In this document: positions 5,841 through 6,735 of the stretch, one piece after another
How positions within the stretch are numbered: the first letter of the stretch is position 1
Layout: each line of letters starts with the position of its first letter
Assembly (NCBI GenBank): GCA_030602965.1
Contig: JAUVYS010000070.1
Location: 1-6,735 of the forward strand
Direction of reading: 5' to 3'
DNA from: Candidatus Bathyarchaeota archaeon
Lineage (GTDB): Archaea; Thermoproteota; Bathyarchaeia; RBG-16-48-13; JAGMEO01
Length of the DNA stretch: 6,735 bases
Translations under genes and position numbers: made by a program
The notes under the pieces: model-generated
Told to the model about the DNA's origin: nothing
Database searches by the model: none
Seen by the model: the letters and a program-made list of their open reading frames with translations, nothing else

Positions 5841-6735
5841 TTAGAGTTCGATGTGCGTTCTTTCGCCCAGGATGAATCGTCGACCATGTGGTGTGTTGTT
5901 ATGCGAGATTATTTTTGAGTGGGAGGCGATTAGGCTGTCTGTTATTCTGTCGTTTATGTTTATTGTGCAGTTGTCCATTATTATCGTGTTTTCTATTTCG
6001 CCTCGTTTGATGGTACAGTTGTTTCCTATGCTTGTGTATGGGCCTATGTATACGTTTGTTTCTATTGTTGTGTTTTCTCCTATTATTGTTGGACCTCTGA
6101 TCAGAGCATTTTCTTTTATTATGGTGTTTTTGCCTATGGCGACTCTCCCTTGGATTGATGAGTCATTTTTGATTTTGCCTTTAATTTCTGGTTTTAATTC
6201 GTCTAGGATAAGTCTGTTGGCTTCAAGGATGTTTTCTGACGTTCCCATGTCTTTCCACCATCCTTGAACAAATTGGTGGCCAACTTTATAGTTGTTTTCC
6301 AGCAGAAGTTGAATGGCCTCTGTGATCTCTAGTTCATTTCTCCATGACGGCTTTAACTGTTCTATCATTTTGAAAATTGTGGGCTTGAAAAAGTAGACTC
6401 CTGTAAGGGCGTAGTCACTAGGCGGCTCTTTGGGCTTTTCTATTAGCTCAATTAGTTTTCCTTTTTCATCAAATTTTGCTACTCCGAAGCGTTGAGGGTT
6501 TTTAACCTTACATAGGAGTATCATGGCGTCTAAGCGTGAGTCTTTGAAGTACTTGACATTCCTTTTGATTCCTCCCTTCAAAAGGTTATCTCCCAAATAT
6601 ACAACGAAGTCATCGTCTCCTACATAGTCCTTGCATAGGCCGACCGCTTGGGTTATTCCGCCAGGGTTTTCTTGGTCTATGTAGCTTATTTTCACGTTGA
6701 ATCGACTTCCATTGCCGTAGTATTCCTTCACTTTT
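5841..6735 (-). CDS. rfbA: Glucose-1-phosphate thymidylyltransferase, long archaeal type (5' end outside window)
   Basis: This enzyme joins dTTP and glucose-1-phosphate to give dTDP-glucose, the first step of the dTDP-rhamnose pathway, in the cytosol. About 298 codons are visible. The frame is open through the right edge, so the N-terminal nucleotide-binding signature is outside the window; the GTG at 6731 is internal. Counting from that codon, I see YLGDN (45-49), EKP (98-100), the sugar-binding stretch DYALTGVYFF (106-115) and GWWKDMGT (157-164), all typical of RmlA-like transferases. From about 192 to 290 there are isoleucine-rich hexapeptide repeats (VAIGKN, TIIGEN, VYIGPY, TSIGNN). They form a left-handed beta-helix tail like that of archaeal bifunctional sugar-1-phosphate nucleotidylyltransferases, so an acetyltransferase activity or a different sugar (glucosamine or UTP use) is possible. 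It ends in TAA, 10 nt before rfbC. The family call is firm; exact substrate is inferred from the neighbours. Confidence 0.93.
   Translation of the reverse strand, partial: KVKEYYGNGSRFNVKISYIDQENPGGITQAVGLCKDYVGDDDFVVYLGDNLLKGGIKRNVKYFKDSRLDAMILLCKVKNPQRFGVAKFDEKGKLIELIEKPKEPPSDYALTGVYFFKPTIFKMIEQLKPSWRNELEITEAIQLLLENNYKVGHQFVQGWWKDMGTSENILEANRLILDELKPEIKGKIKNDSSIQGRVAIGKNTIIKENALIRGPTIIGENTTIETNVYIGPYTSIGNNCTIKRGEIENTIIMDNCTININDRITDSLIASHSKIISHNNTPHGRRFILGERTHIEL

Noticed and set aside
5831..5887. Longer rfbC start at 5887 adding 19 residues
   Set aside because: It overlaps the rfbA 3' end and has no ribosome-binding site, whereas AGGTGA lies 4 nt before the ATG at 5830, where RmlC similarity begins.
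5851..6267. Plus-strand open frame of 138 codons opposite rfbA
   Set aside because: It is the antisense shadow of the hexapeptide-repeat coding sequence; it has no ribosome-binding site and no recognisable family. The same holds for the shorter plus-strand frames at 1657, 1904, 2427, 2736, 3822, 4388 and 5700.
1..6735. CRISPR array, tRNA, rRNA, riboswitch or strong hairpin terminator
   Set aside because: No regularly spaced repeats, cloverleaf-type sequence, conserved rRNA stretch or stem followed by a T run was seen on either strand.

Overview
All genes in this window lie on the minus strand, so it reads from the right edge to the left. It is a nucleotide-sugar and surface-polysaccharide locus. 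The source is probably an archaeon. RfbA is the long type with a left-handed beta-helix tail, the rfbA-rfbC-rfbB order and tight coupling are common in archaea, and AGGTGA ribosome-binding sites sit 4-6 nt before starts. I cannot name a lineage, and a bacterium with the same gene types is not excluded.

Layout in the direction of transcription. First comes a compact dTDP-sugar block: rfbA (glucose-1-phosphate thymidylyltransferase, 5' end outside the window), rfbC (3,5-epimerase family) and rfbB (dTDP-glucose 4,6-dehydratase). Exactly where rmlD should follow (GTG overlapping the rfbB stop by 4 nt), there is a decayed 5' fragment of rmlD of about 190 bp. It is broken by an 11-bp insertion and a one-base deletion in an A run. 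Its end is overlapped in another frame by the N-terminal extension of a family 2 glycosyltransferase. After that come a hexapeptide-repeat O-acetyltransferase, a truncated PP-loop (SGGVDS) ATPase-like gene, and a COG4091-type oxidoreductase with a C-terminal SAF domain. The oxidoreductase is coupled to the PP-loop gene by an ATGA overlap. Its frame runs without a stop into a second, diverged rmlD, which carries two in-frame stop codons (TGA, TAG) and leaves the window at the left edge.

RfbA, RfbB and RfbC should make dTDP-4-keto-L-rhamnose. The reductase that finishes dTDP-L-rhamnose is visible twice, and both copies are damaged. The glycosyltransferase and acetyltransferase would assemble and decorate a glycan. 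Lesions cluster in the two rmlD copies and the PP-loop gene, while the other reading frames are clean, and base composition changes sharply between blocks. I read this as a locus remodelled by recombination: a variable cassette has displaced the original rmlD, and the replacement copy is itself decaying. No RNA gene, CRISPR array or transposase gene is visible, and no gap over 300 bases lacks a gene or gene remnant.
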